Shown here: piece by piece, positions 53,942 through 63,224 of the stretch
Layout: each line of letters starts with the position of its first letter
Numbering within the stretch: position 1 is the stretch's first letter
Origin: Dryocola sp032000125
GTDB taxonomy: Bacteria; Pseudomonadota; Gammaproteobacteria; Enterobacterales; Enterobacteriaceae
Assembly (NCBI GenBank): GCA_032000125.1
Contig: DAMALH010000007.1
Location: 1 to 64,000 of the forward strand
Length of the DNA stretch: 64,000 nucleotides
Direction of reading: 5' to 3'
The notes under the pieces: model-generated
Database searches by the model: none
Told to the model about the DNA's origin: nothing
What the model saw: the letters and a program-made list of their open reading frames with translations, nothing else
Made by a program: the position numbers and the translations under genes

Positions 53942-55372
53942 ATGAAAGTAACGCTGCCCGAATACAGCCGTGCAGGCGTCATGGTAGTTGGTGATGTGAT
54001 GCTGGATCGCTACTGGTATGGCCCAACCAGCCGTATCTCCCCGGAAGCCCCGGTGCCGGTGGTGAAAGTGGAAACCATTGAAGAACGTCCGGGCGGTGCG
54101 GCCAACGTGGCGATGAACATCGCGTCCCTCGGCGCAAATTCCCGCCTGGTTGGGCTGACCGGCATTGATGACGCCGCGCGCGCGTTAAGCCAGACGCTTG
54201 CGGGTGTGAACGTCAAATGCGACTTTGTTTCCGTTGCCACTCATCCAACGATTACCAAGCTGCGTGTGCTTTCGCGCAACCAGCAGCTGATTCGTCTGGA
54301 CTTTGAAGAAGGCTTTGAAGGGGTCGATCCTGAGCCGCTGCACGAACGCATTAATCAGGCGCTGCCGCATATCGGCGCGCTGGTGCTGTCTGATTATGCA
54401 AAAGGGGCGCTGGCAAGCATCCGTCAGATGATTGACCTTGCTCGCGCAGCTAAAGTCCCGGTGCTTATCGATCCTAAAGGGACCGATTTTGAACGCTACC
54501 GCGGCGCCACGCTTTTGACGCCTAATCTGTCCGAATTTGAGGCGGTGGTGGGCAAATGCAAAAGCGAAGCCGAACTGGTTGAGCGCGGCATGCGGTTGAT
54601 TACCGATTACGATCTGTCCGCGCTGCTGGTGACGCGTTCCGAGCAGGGAATGACGCTGTTACAGCCGGGTCTTGATCCGGTTCATTTGCCGACGCAGGCA
54701 CAGGAAGTTTACGATGTGACCGGCGCAGGCGATACGGTAATTGGCGTACTGGCGGCAACGCTTGCGGCGGGCAACTCGCTGGAAGAAGCCTGCTACTTTG
54801 CTAACGCGGCAGCGGGCGTGGTGGTTGGCAAACTCGGTACATCGACCGTTTCTCCAGTTGAACTCGAAAACGCAGTGCGGGGCCGTGCTGATACCGGTTT
54901 TGGCGTGATGACCGAAGCGGAACTGAAGGTTGCCGTGGAGAGCGCCCGCAAACGCGGCGAGAAAGTCGTCATGACCAACGGCGTGTTCGATATTCTGCAC
55001 GCGGGCCACGTTTCCTACCTGGCGAACGCGCGAAAGCTTGGCGACCGGCTGATTGTGGCCGTAAACAGCGATGCTTCAACCAAACGGCTGAAAGGGGAAA
55101 CCCGGCCGGTGAATCCGCAGGATCAGCGTATGATCGTGCTTTCCGCGCTGGAAGCCGTGGACTGGGTGGTGCTGTTTGAAGAGGATACCCCGCAGCGCCT
55201 GGTCGGTGAGATCCTGCCGGATCTGCTGGTGAAAGGCGGCGACTACAGGCCGGATGATATTGCCGGTAGCAAAGAAGTATGGGCGAACGGCGGCGAAGTT
55301 ATGGTGCTGAACTTTGAAGACGGATGCTCAACCACCAATATCATTAAAAAGATCCAAAGCCACGAAGCATAA
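53942..55372 (+). CDS. hldE: Bifunctional heptose-7-phosphate kinase/heptose-1-phosphate adenylyltransferase HldE
   Basis: Two steps of ADP-heptose synthesis for LPS inner core. The 476 residues have an N-terminal ribokinase-like domain (MVVGDVMLDRYWYG, VYDVTGAGDTVIGVLA) and a C-terminal nucleotidyltransferase (TNGVFDILHAGHVSYL). Start at ATG 53942 after GAGAGTCAGG; a longer open frame from 53738 lies within glnE. Ends in a strong terminator. Confidence 0.97.
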   Translation: MKVTLPEYSRAGVMVVGDVMLDRYWYGPTSRISPEAPVPVVKVETIEERPGGAANVAMNIASLGANSRLVGLTGIDDAARALSQTLAGVNVKCDFVSVATHPTITKLRVLSRNQQLIRLDFEEGFEGVDPEPLHERINQALPHIGALVLSDYAKGALASIRQMIDLARAAKVPVLIDPKGTDFERYRGATLLTPNLSEFEAVVGKCKSEAELVERGMRLITDYDLSALLVTRSEQGMTLLQPGLDPVHLPTQAQEVYDVTGAGDTVIGVLAATLAAGNSLEEACYFANAAAGVVVGKLGTSTVSPVELENAVRGRADTGFGVMTEAELKVAVESARKRGEKVVMTNGVFDILHAGHVSYLANARKLGDRLIVAVNSDASTKRLKGETRPVNPQDQRMIVLSALEAVDWVVLFEEDTPQRLVGEILPDLLVKGGDYRPDDIAGSKEVWANGGEVMVLNFEDGCSTTNIIKKIQSHEA

Positions 55373-55399
55373 AAAAACGCCCCTGACGGGGCGTTTTTT
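55371..55399. terminator. Bidirectional terminator between hldE and ubiK
   Basis: ACGCCCC/GGGGCGT stem with TGAC loop, A6 before and T6 after; it abuts the hldE stop and the ubiK stop codon. Confidence 0.92.
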
Positions 55400-55688
55400 A
55401 CATCTGTGGTTCCGTTGGTGGAATAACTTCCGGCACCGGCGCGGCTGCCGGGCGATTTTCCAGCTCGCTTAAACGCTGTTCCAGCAACGCTATTTTTTCC
55501 CGGGTGCGCAGCAGAACCTGCGTCTGTACATCAAACTCTTCACGGCTCACCAGATCCAGACGCGTTAGCTGCGCCTGCAATACCTGACGGATTTTCTTTT
55601 CGACATCATCCCCGAACTCACGAATCCCTTTCGGCATCGACTCATGAACCTGGCGGGCGATCTGCTCAATTTTTTTCGGGTCAATCAT
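55398..55688 (-). CDS. ubiK: Ubiquinone biosynthesis accessory factor UbiK (YqiC)
   Basis: Membrane-associated partner of UbiJ that promotes aerobic ubiquinone synthesis. The 96 residues have an N-terminal amphipathic helix (MIDPKKIEQIARQVHESMP) and a C-terminal coiled coil (LLRTREKIALLEQRLSELE), then a Pro/Ala/Glu-rich tail. ATG 55688 matches the E. coli start and has GGAAA upstream; ATG 55700 would add four residues. Divergent from the ribB leader. Confidence 0.93.
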   Translation of the reverse strand: MIDPKKIEQIARQVHESMPKGIREFGDDVEKKIRQVLQAQLTRLDLVSREEFDVQTQVLLRTREKIALLEQRLSELENRPAAAPVPEVIPPTEPQM

Positions 55689-55801
55689 AGTGGTTTCCAT
55701 TTAACCTGCGTGAATAGCCTAATTGTAATACCTGATTGCCAGGTGATAAACCTCAAATGCCGTTGCCAGGAAAAATCATCGGCGTTATAGTAAGCCTGCT
55801 T

Positions 55802-55946
55802 ATTCTCAGGGCGGGGTGAAACTCCCCACCGGCGGTAAATCAGCGTACGCTGAAAGCCCGCGAGCGCTCCGAATCACTTCGGAGGTCAGCAGATCCGGTG
55901 TAATTCCGGGGCCGACGGTTAAAGTCCGGATGGGAGAGAGTAACGA
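55802..55946 (+). ncRNA. FMN riboswitch (RFN element) of ribB
   Basis: Conserved RFN blocks in order: TCAGGGCGGGGTGAAA, CCCCACCGGCGGTAAAT, AGCCCGCGAGCG, GGTCAGCAGATCCGGT, TAATTCCGGGGCCGACGG and TTAAAGTCCGGATGGGAGA. This is the six-helix FMN aptamer. It lies about 95 bases upstream of ribB and is expected to reduce its expression when FMN is high; the rest of the leader holds the expression platform. Confidence 0.97.
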
Positions 55947-56039
55947 CAAAGACAGGCCCCGGCCTGCCCACGTTATTTTTCATAGCTCCTAAGACTGCCC
56001 TGATTCTGGTAACCATAATTTTAATGAGGTTTCTTTACC

Positions 56040-56693
56040 ATGAATCAGACGCTACTTTCTGCATTTGGCACCCCGACTCAGCGCGTAGAACATGCACTTG
56101 CTGCATTGCGCGAAGGCCGCGGCGTGATGGTTCTCGATGATGAAGATCGCGAGAACGAAGGTGACATGATTTTCGCTGCCGAAACCATGACCGTTGAGCA
56201 AATGGCGCTGACCATTCGCCACGGCAGCGGCATTGTCTGCCTGTGCCTGACCGATGAACGTCGCAAACAGCTCGACCTGCCGATGATGGTGGATAACAAC
56301 ACCAGCGCTTACGGCACCGGTTTTACCGTCACTATAGAAGCGGCGCATGGCGTAACCACCGGCGTTTCTGCAGCCGATCGTTTAACGACCGTGCGTGCTG
56401 CTATCGCCGACAACGCTAAACCAAGCGATTTGAACCGCCCGGGACATGTGTTCCCGCTGCGTGCTCAGCCAGGCGGCGTGTTAACCCGTGGCGGCCACAC
56501 CGAGGCGACCATTGATCTGGTTTCTCTGGCAGGCTTCAAACCAGCCGGCGTGCTGTGCGAGCTGACCAACGACGATGGCACCATGGCGCGAGCGCCGGAA
56601 TGCATCACTTTTGCCGGTCAACACAATATGGCCGTTGTCACCATCGAAGATCTGGTGGCATATCGCCAGACGCACGAGCGCAAGGCCAGCTGA
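56040..56693 (+). CDS. ribB: 3,4-Dihydroxy-2-butanone-4-phosphate synthase RibB
   Basis: Makes the four-carbon precursor of riboflavin from ribulose 5-phosphate. It has 217 residues with the active-site acidic loop VLDDEDRENEGDMIF, GTGFTVTIEA, VFPLRAQPGGVLTRGGHTEA. Regulated by the FMN riboswitch upstream; single-gene unit with its own terminator. Confidence 0.97.
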   Translation: MNQTLLSAFGTPTQRVEHALAALREGRGVMVLDDEDRENEGDMIFAAETMTVEQMALTIRHGSGIVCLCLTDERRKQLDLPMMVDNNTSAYGTGFTVTIEAAHGVTTGVSAADRLTTVRAAIADNAKPSDLNRPGHVFPLRAQPGGVLTRGGHTEATIDLVSLAGFKPAGVLCELTNDDGTMARAPECITFAGQHNMAVVTIEDLVAYRQTHERKAS

Positions 56694-56700
56694 TTGCATA

Positions 56701-56730
56701 AAAAAACCCGGTTTACAGACCGGGTTTTTT
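56701..56730. terminator. Bidirectional terminator between ribB and zupT
   Basis: CCCGGT/ACCGGG stem with 6-base loop, A6 before and T6 after, directly before the zupT stop. Confidence 0.9.
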
Positions 56731-56731
56731 A

Positions 56732-57499
56732 TTAACCTATGCCGCTTGTTTGCAGTAACGTCAAACTCAGTCCCATCACCGCCATGCCGCACAGCACGCC
56801 ATAACTGGGGTTGTTATGCGGATCGATTTCTTTTGCCAGCGGCATCAGCTCATCCACCGACAGCGCCACCATAATCCCCGCGACGGCCGCCATGATAGAG
56901 GCCATTACCACCGGCGAGATCAACGTGCCGAGCACCAGCCAGGCCAGCACGCCGCCAAAAATTTCCGCAAGCCCTGAAACGCCCGCCCAGATAATCGCTT
57001 TACGCTTTGACCCCGTGGCGGCATAAACCGGAGCGGCAACCGCCAGGCCTTCAGGAATATTATGTAATGCGACGGCAAGCGCGATACCCATACCGAGTTC
57101 CAGGTTGGCGCTGGCCGTTACAAAGGTCGCAATACCTTCCGGGAAGTTATGCAGGCTGATGCCGAGGGTTAGCAGAAGCGCGGTGCGTCGTAGATTGCCC
57201 GTCTTTAACGTGCCGTCCATCAGGTCCTGAGGGTGGGCATGGGGCAAGCTGCGGTCGAGCGCAAAGTAGCCCATTAGCCCGAGGACAAACATGCCGTACC
57301 CCAGTACGGGCGACATACCTGCGGTATGTAACGCCGCCGGCAGCATTTCCATTAGCGAAATGAGCAGCATAATTCCGGCAGCAAAACCGAGCGAAAAGGC
57401 GAGCACCCGATTCGACGGCTTCTGGCCGATAACGCCCAACACGGCGCCGATAAAGGTAGCCCCTCCGGCTAGCAGGGTCAGGATCAAGGGGACGGACAT
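56732..57499 (-). CDS. zupT: Zinc/divalent metal transporter ZupT
   Basis: ZIP-family importer of Zn and other divalent metals, 255 residues with eight expected membrane segments. Metal-site motifs SLHNFPEGIATF (segment IV) and ALHNIPEGLAVA (segment V); a His/Pro loop (LPHAHPQD) lies between segments III and IV. AGGAG precedes the ATG. Confidence 0.96.
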   Translation of the reverse strand: MSVPLILTLLAGGATFIGAVLGVIGQKPSNRVLAFSLGFAAGIMLLISLMEMLPAALHTAGMSPVLGYGMFVLGLMGYFALDRSLPHAHPQDLMDGTLKTGNLRRTALLLTLGISLHNFPEGIATFVTASANLELGMGIALAVALHNIPEGLAVAAPVYAATGSKRKAIIWAGVSGLAEIFGGVLAWLVLGTLISPVVMASIMAAVAGIMVALSVDELMPLAKEIDPHNNPSYGVLCGMAVMGLSLTLLQTSGIG

Positions 57500-57622
57500 T
57501 TGCAGCTCCTATCGCATACGTTCAAATTTTCTGACGATCTTCATCATGCTTATCTGAGTTCTTCCCATGGCGATTGGGCGTAATGTTGTGCCATCAGATT
57601 TTATCCGATTAAGGACACGACT

Positions 57623-58411
57623 ATGACCACCCAACGTATGCCCGCGCTATTCCTTGGTCACGGAAGCCCGATGAACGTGCTGGAAGACAATCACTATACC
57701 CAGAGCTGGCGTCATTTGGGAGAAACTCTGCCGCGGCCAAAAGCAATTGTGGTGGTGTCTGCCCACTGGTTCACGCGTGGCATTGGCGTAACCGCGATGG
57801 AAGCGCCAAAAACTATTCATGATTTTGGCGGTTTCCCGCAGGCGCTGTACGACACGCATTATCCGGCACCGGGCTCTCCGGAGCTGGCTCAGCAGCTTGT
57901 TGAATTGCTGGCGCCGGAGCCTGTCACGCTGGATAAAGAAGCCTGGGGGTTCGATCACGGGTCCTGGGGCGTGCTGATAAAAATGTACCCGCAGGCGGAT
58001 ATTCCCATGGTGCAGTTAAGTATCGACAGCACCAGGCCAACCGGCTGGCACTATGAGGCAGGCCGAAAGCTGGCAGCGCTGCGTGAACAGGGGGTAATGC
58101 TGGTGGCCAGCGGCAACGTGGTGCACAACCTGCGCACCGCTCGCTGGCATGGTGATAATAAGCCTTATCCGTGGGCCAGCGCTTTTAACCAGTATGTAAA
58201 AGATAATCTCACCTGGCAGGGACCTGCGGCAGAGCATCCGCTGGTAAACTATCTGCAGCATGAAGGCGGGGCGTTATCGAGCCCGACGCCAGAACACTAT
58301 CTGCCTTTGCTTTACGTACTTGGCGCGTGGGACGGTGAGGAACCCGTTACGATCCCGACAGACGGCATTGAGATGGGATCGCTGAGCATGCTTTCGGTAC
58401 AGGTAGGCTAA
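57623..58411 (+). CDS. ygiD: Extradiol ring-cleaving dioxygenase YgiD (4,5-DOPA type)
   Basis: LigB-superfamily enzyme of 262 residues; E. coli YgiD cleaves L-DOPA at 4,5. Metal-binding histidines are in FLGHGSPMNVL, VSAHWFTRG and GFDHGSWGVLI, and a late one in ASGNVVHNLR. AAGGA lies 8 bases upstream. Single gene between zupT (divergent) and ygiC (convergent). Natural substrate unknown. Confidence 0.94.
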   Translation: MTTQRMPALFLGHGSPMNVLEDNHYTQSWRHLGETLPRPKAIVVVSAHWFTRGIGVTAMEAPKTIHDFGGFPQALYDTHYPAPGSPELAQQLVELLAPEPVTLDKEAWGFDHGSWGVLIKMYPQADIPMVQLSIDSTRPTGWHYEAGRKLAALREQGVMLVASGNVVHNLRTARWHGDNKPYPWASAFNQYVKDNLTWQGPAAEHPLVNYLQHEGGALSSPTPEHYLPLLYVLGAWDGEEPVTIPTDGIEMGSLSMLSVQVG

Positions 58412-58413
58412 TA

Positions 58414-58439
58414 AAAAAGGCGCGACGATCGCGCCTTTT
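58414..58439. terminator. Bidirectional terminator between ygiD and ygiC
   Basis: AAGGCGCGA/TCGCGCCTT stem with a 3-base loop, A-rich before and T4 after. Confidence 0.88.
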
Positions 58440-58441
58440 GC

Positions 58442-59602
58442 TTACTCAACAAAGATATGCGGATAGAAGCGTGAAAGATCCTGAGTGATAAGCTCGCGAT
58501 CTTCACGAATGCCGATCCCTGCGGGCAGATCGTTGATAAGCCAACTGCCGATAAGCGTATAGCTCTCGCCAAATTTTGGCAGTTGATAAAACTGCTGAAC
58601 GATCGTGCCTTCTTCGCCGTAAGGACCATCGACGCGGGCCACTTCCTGGCCGTTCTCGATGATTTTCACGTTTGCCCCTTCGCGGGAGAAAATAGGTTTA
58701 ACGACGTATTTATCCATTGGCGGATAGTCGTCTTCTGCAAAGTAAGCTGGCAGCAGGTTAGGGTGATCCGGGAACATTTCCCACAGCATCGGCAGCAGCG
58801 CTTTGTTGGAGATAATGCTTTTCCAGGCGGGCTCAAGCCAGCGCACGCCAGCGTCTTCAAGCTTGGTGGAGAACATCTCGCGCAGCATGTATTCCCACGG
58901 GTAGAGCTTAAAGAGGTTGCTGATAACCTGATCCTGCAGATCGGTAAACTGGCCTTTTTCTCCCAGGCCGATCTCTTCCATATACAGGAACTCGCTCGCG
59001 ATTTCGGCTTCCGCGGCGCAATCCTGCAGATACTGGACGGTACCGCGATCTTCCACCGTGTCCTGACAGCAGGCGAAATGCACCAGGTTGAAACCGTGCT
59101 GTTGTTTCAGCTCGGCGAAGCGTTCGATTATCTTTTCCTGCAGGCTGTTGAACTGATCGCTGCCCGCTGGCAGATTGCCTGCCTGCATCTGATCTTCGAG
59201 CCAGATCCACTGGAAGAATGCGGCTTCGTAAAGCGAAGTCGGCGTGTCGGCGTTGTTTTCCAGCAGCTTAGGTTCGCCCACGCCATCCCACGCCAGGTCC
59301 AGGCGGGAATAAAGCGAAGGTTGCTGAGTGCGCCATGACTGACGCACAAATTCCCAGGTGTGTTTCGGGATGCGGAACTTAGCTAACAGCTCGTCGCTGC
59401 CCACCACTTTTTCGACGACCTTCAGGCACATCTGGTGCAGTTCTGCCGTGACATCTTCCAGGCGTTCGACCTGCGGGAGCGTTAGCTTGTAATAAGCCTC
59501 CTCACACCAGTACGGCTCGCCGTACATGGTGTGGAAGTTAAAACCGTATTCTGCAGCTTTCTCGCGCCAGTCCGGGCGCTCGTTGATGGCAACTCTTTCC
59601 AT
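58442..59602 (-). CDS. ygiC: ATP-grasp protein YgiC (glutathionylspermidine synthase-like)
   Basis: A 386-residue homologue of the synthetase half of Gss, an ATP-dependent carboxylate-amine ligase; E. coli YgiC is not active with glutathione/spermidine and its substrate is unknown. Marks: RLDLAWDGVGEPKLLENNADTPT, ATP-site VKPIFSREGANVKI, YTLIGSWLINDLPAGIGIRED. It follows ygiB by 5 bases, with AAGGA before the ATG. Confidence 0.94.
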   Translation of the reverse strand: MERVAINERPDWREKAAEYGFNFHTMYGEPYWCEEAYYKLTLPQVERLEDVTAELHQMCLKVVEKVVGSDELLAKFRIPKHTWEFVRQSWRTQQPSLYSRLDLAWDGVGEPKLLENNADTPTSLYEAAFFQWIWLEDQMQAGNLPAGSDQFNSLQEKIIERFAELKQQHGFNLVHFACCQDTVEDRGTVQYLQDCAAEAEIASEFLYMEEIGLGEKGQFTDLQDQVISNLFKLYPWEYMLREMFSTKLEDAGVRWLEPAWKSIISNKALLPMLWEMFPDHPNLLPAYFAEDDYPPMDKYVVKPIFSREGANVKIIENGQEVARVDGPYGEEGTIVQQFYQLPKFGESYTLIGSWLINDLPAGIGIREDRELITQDLSRFYPHIFVE

Positions 59603-59607
59603 AGTCC

Positions 59608-60276
59608 TTAGCCGCCCATTGAACGGGAGGAACCGGTAGCGCTGCTGCGCTGCATGGTGGACTGCTTGGCAACGGATTCGCCGAAGCCGCCGCGGGTGAC
59701 CGTGCTGGTGGTGGCTGGTTTCGGCGCCAGCGCGGTTTTCGGCACGCTGGCAGTACGGCCAGGCGTTGCCGCGCCGTAGCTCTTACCGCTGGCATCGGCG
59801 TATTTACCGTAAGCCGGGCTGGCCGGATTTTTAGACGAGAACAGAGGCTGTTGGGCAAAGCCCGCGCCGCCGCCCATCAGACGGCCCATCATGTAACCCG
59901 CCATCAGCGGCATCCAGAAGCTGCCGCTCTGTTGAGTCTGCGCCTGATTTTCACCCGCCATGCTGGCCTGGGCAGGCGCTGGCTGGCACTGTCCTTCACC
60001 AAACTCGGCGATACATTCTTCACGGGAAGCGTATTTAGGCGCGGTGCGCTCTGCTTCCTTTAAGGCGTTATTGTAGGAGGTGGTGCACTCCGCGCTTTTG
60101 CCAGGGTTTGCCTGAGCGCAGTCGTCCGCGTTCTGGTACATGGAAACTGTTTCGTCGTTCTGTTCACAGCCCGCAAGCATAAATACGGCGGTAACGGCCA
60201 GCGCAACCGGCGTTAAATGCCTGGCGTTCCAGCTTTTACGGAACGACGCGAGGTTTATAGTTTTTGTCCGTTTCAT
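59608..60276 (-). CDS. ygiB: DUF1190 lipoprotein YgiB
   Basis: A 222-residue probable outer-membrane or periplasmic lipoprotein: an N-terminal hydrophobic segment ends in the lipobox LAGC (C37). The central part has MYQNADDCAQANPG and EECIAEFGEGQC (conserved cysteines); the C-terminus is Ser/Gly/Pro-rich and low complexity. Part of the tolC-ygiB-ygiC group as in E. coli. Function unknown. Confidence 0.92.
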   Translation of the reverse strand: MKRTKTINLASFRKSWNARHLTPVALAVTAVFMLAGCEQNDETVSMYQNADDCAQANPGKSAECTTSYNNALKEAERTAPKYASREECIAEFGEGQCQPAPAQASMAGENQAQTQQSGSFWMPLMAGYMMGRLMGGGAGFAQQPLFSSKNPASPAYGKYADASGKSYGAATPGRTASVPKTALAPKPATTSTVTRGGFGESVAKQSTMQRSSATGSSRSMGG

Positions 60277-60442
60277 TTATCAGTCCTGAGCCCAAAGGAA
60301 TAGCTAATGTTGTGCTTAGGATAGGGGATGAATGGTTGAAATTAAAGCGACGACGGGCGATTGCGGGGGGATCTTTACTTTGCCTTACGTTTGGGTTCGC
60401 AAGTTGTGACAGGGGTATGCTGACATACCCCTTTTTGCGTGA

Positions 60443-61930
60443 CTAGTTCCCGAATGGATTACGAGAATTGCTGCGCGTTGCTTTTACCGGCTGCGCGGCA
60501 GGAGCGGATGCTTCGGTACCGGTTGCTGCGCTATCCGCGGTGAAGTTATCAACGCGGGCATTCTGATCCGGCGTTTCTGGCGCCACGCTTTCCGGTGTGG
60601 TCGGGACCGGCTGACCCAGCGTAGCGTTAAGCGCGACCAGGTCCTGCTCGTTAAGCGTGCCCAGCGCCTGCTTAATATTAAGCTGGTTGATCAGGTAGTT
60701 ATAACGAGCGCTGGAAAGCTGCTGCTTCGCATTATACAGCGTCGTGGTGGCGTCCAGCACGTCAACAATGGTACGCGTACCCACCGAGTAACCGGCTTCC
60801 ATCGCATCAAAAGAGCTTTGCGCAGACACCACGGCCTGTTTGTAAGCGTTAATGGTGCTGATGGAGGCGTTCACGTTATTAAAGGAAGAGCGGACGGTTT
60901 GCACAACGCTTCGGTGCGCGCTTTCAAGCTGCTCGCTGGCGCCGACAAAGCTGTACTGCGCTTGTTTAACCTGCGACGTCACCGAGCCGCCGCTGTAGAG
61001 CGGCAGCGAGAAGTTGAGGCCGATTTTGTTCTGACCGGTATTACTGTCGTCGTATTGCTGGCTGTTGGTCCTTGAACCGTTGTATCTGGTGTCGGCAACG
61101 CTGCTGGATGCGGTCAGACCAACGGTCGGCATATGGCCGGTTTCGGCATAGCGAATTTGTTCGCGAGCCAGATCCTGAGACAGGCGGGCCTGCAACAGCG
61201 ACAGGTTACGTTTTTCAGCTTGCTGCAGCAGGCTATTTACCGCATCCGGCTTGTTGGTTTTAAAGCCGTCAACGTTCAAAGAAGCCAGGGACGGATAGTA
61301 GTTGCCGGTAACCTGACGCAGATTTTCTAACGCGTTATCCAGGTCATTACGCGCGGTCACTTCGTTTGCCAGCACGTTATCGTACTGCGAACGGGCGTTC
61401 TGCACGTCGGTAATGGCTACAAGGCCTACGTTAAAGCGCTGGGTCGTCTGATCTAACTGACGGTAAATCGCCTGTTTCTGCGCTTCGGTATAGGAGAGTG
61501 CATCAATGGCGCTCAGCACGTTAAAATAGGCCGTCGCGGTGTTCAGGATCAGCGTTTGCTGGTCGGTCTGGTAGGTGACATCCTGGATGCCGGCAGATTT
61601 TTCCTGCAGGGTCAGCGCGCGCCATTTCGACATATCAAAAATGGTTTGCGTCAAAGATAAAGAGGCGCTGGTGGCGTTGGAATTTACGCCATTCGTATCG
61701 CGATAACCGTTGCTGTAGGTATAGTCTGCGCCAAGGCCAAGCTGTGGTAATAACGGGCTGCGTGCTTCGTTAATTTTTTCGAATGCGGCGTCACGGTCTG
61801 CGGCGGATTTACGTAAGTCCGGGTTGCTAAGACGCGCCTGCTGATAAACCTGCATCAGGTTTTCCGCCTGGCTCATGGCGCTGAAACCCGTTAGGCTCAG
61901 ACCGATAAGGATTGGGAGCAGTTTCTTCAT
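60443..61930 (-). CDS. tolC: Outer membrane efflux channel TolC
   Basis: Trimeric outer membrane exit duct for AcrAB and type I systems. The 495 residues start MKKLLPILIGLSLTGFS at 61930 (AGGAA 6 bases upstream), signal peptide cut near residue 22 (SQA). Two OEP repeats contain NPDLRKSAADRDAAFEKINEAR and VGTRTIVDVLDATTTLYNAK. The C-terminal tail (after about 430) is variable and Ala/Pro-rich. The 166-base spacer before ygiB has no open gene. Confidence 0.97.
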   Translation of the reverse strand: MKKLLPILIGLSLTGFSAMSQAENLMQVYQQARLSNPDLRKSAADRDAAFEKINEARSPLLPQLGLGADYTYSNGYRDTNGVNSNATSASLSLTQTIFDMSKWRALTLQEKSAGIQDVTYQTDQQTLILNTATAYFNVLSAIDALSYTEAQKQAIYRQLDQTTQRFNVGLVAITDVQNARSQYDNVLANEVTARNDLDNALENLRQVTGNYYPSLASLNVDGFKTNKPDAVNSLLQQAEKRNLSLLQARLSQDLAREQIRYAETGHMPTVGLTASSSVADTRYNGSRTNSQQYDDSNTGQNKIGLNFSLPLYSGGSVTSQVKQAQYSFVGASEQLESAHRSVVQTVRSSFNNVNASISTINAYKQAVVSAQSSFDAMEAGYSVGTRTIVDVLDATTTLYNAKQQLSSARYNYLINQLNIKQALGTLNEQDLVALNATLGQPVPTTPESVAPETPDQNARVDNFTADSAATGTEASAPAAQPVKATRSNSRNPFGN

Positions 61931-62141
61931 TTGCATTCCTTGTTGTGAAGCAAAATTGTTTTTGTTAGCGCTGTTTGAGGCGAAATATTTGCCGATTCTA
62001 GCAGAGTCCACCTGCGGGGCCGCTTGGCGTAAAGTGCCATCCGACCGGAATTTCCAACAATCTATCACATAGACAAGGAAACGGTAGTCAAACGGGGTTG
62101 AAATCGCTCATTTCGTTACCATAAGCCATCAGGACATCATT

Positions 62142-62774
62142 ATGAGTAAGCCTAAAAATAATCTGGTCACGTTAGCCAAAAACGATGTTGAAATTATTGC
62201 ACGGGAAACGCTCTATCGCGGATTTTTTTCGCTGGATCTTTATCGGTTTCGGCATCGTTTATTCAACGGTGAAATGAGTGGCGAAGTGCGGCGTGAAATT
62301 TTTGAACGCGGGCATGCCGCGGTGCTGCTACCCTATGACCCTGTGCGTGATGAAGTGGTGCTAATCGAGCAGATACGCATTGCCGCTTACGACACCAGCG
62401 ACACGCCATGGCTGCTTGAGCTGATCGCCGGGATGATTGAAGAAGGTGAAAGCGTCGAGGACGTGGCGCGACGGGAAGCCGTAGAAGAAGCTGGATTACT
62501 GGTTGGGCGCACGAAAGCCGTGCTCAGCTACCTGGCAAGCCCCGGAGGAACCAGCGAGCGTTCCTCCATCCTTGTGGGTGAAGTGGATGCCACCACCGCT
62601 GAAGGTATTCACGGTCTGGTGGATGAAAACGAAGATATTCGTGTTCATGTGGTGAGCCGGGAGAGGGCTTACCAGCTAGTAGAAGAGGGGTTCATTGACA
62701 ATGCTGCCTCAGTCATCGCTTTGCAATGGCTGCAACTGCATTATGAGAAACTGCGAATTGAGTGGAACGACTAA
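62142..62774 (+). CDS. nudF: ADP-ribose diphosphatase NudF
   Basis: Nudix hydrolase splitting ADP-ribose to AMP and ribose 5-phosphate. It has 210 residues; the Nudix box is GMIEEGESVEDVARREAVEE followed by AG (G, three catalytic Glu present). Divergent from tolC, as in E. coli, and followed after 2 bases by yqiB. Confidence 0.96.
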   Translation: MSKPKNNLVTLAKNDVEIIARETLYRGFFSLDLYRFRHRLFNGEMSGEVRREIFERGHAAVLLPYDPVRDEVVLIEQIRIAAYDTSDTPWLLELIAGMIEEGESVEDVARREAVEEAGLLVGRTKAVLSYLASPGGTSERSSILVGEVDATTAEGIHGLVDENEDIRVHVVSRERAYQLVEEGFIDNAASVIALQWLQLHYEKLRIEWND

Positions 62775-62776
62775 CT

Positions 62777-63199
62777 ATGAAGCGCTATACGCCTGACTTC
62801 CCTGAAATGATGCGCCTGTGCGAAACCAATTTCGCCCAGTTGCGCCGCCTGCTGCCGCGTAACGATGCGCCAGGTGAAACCGTAACCTATCAGGTTAATA
62901 GCGCCCGGTATCGGCTAAGGGTCCTTGAATCCACCCGTTACACCACGCTTGTTGAAATAGAGCAGACCGCGCCAAGCGTAAGCTACTGGAGCCTGCCCTC
63001 CATGTCCGTCAGGCTTTACCATGACGCAATGGTCGCGGAAGTGTGTTCAAGCCAGCAGATCTTCCGCTTTAAAGCACGTTATGATTATCCTAATAAAAAG
63101 TTGCATCAACGCGACGAAAAGCATCAAATTAACCAGTTTCTTGCTGATTGGCTGCGCTACTGTTTAGCGCATGGAGCGATGGCGGTTCCGGTTTGTTAG
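62777..63199 (+). CDS. yqiB: DUF1249 family protein YqiB
   Basis: A conserved 140-residue protein of unknown function, MKRYTPDFPEMMRLCETNF to the C-terminal WLRYCLAHGAMAVPV, essentially as in E. coli. The ATG at 62777 lies 2 bases after the nudF stop; a longer start at 62762 would overlap nudF. Same operon as nudF and cpdA. Confidence 0.94.
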   Translation: MKRYTPDFPEMMRLCETNFAQLRRLLPRNDAPGETVTYQVNSARYRLRVLESTRYTTLVEIEQTAPSVSYWSLPSMSVRLYHDAMVAEVCSSQQIFRFKARYDYPNKKLHQRDEKHQINQFLADWLRYCLAHGAMAVPVC

Positions 63200-63224
63200 A
63201 GCGTGTGAAACCTAAGGACACCAT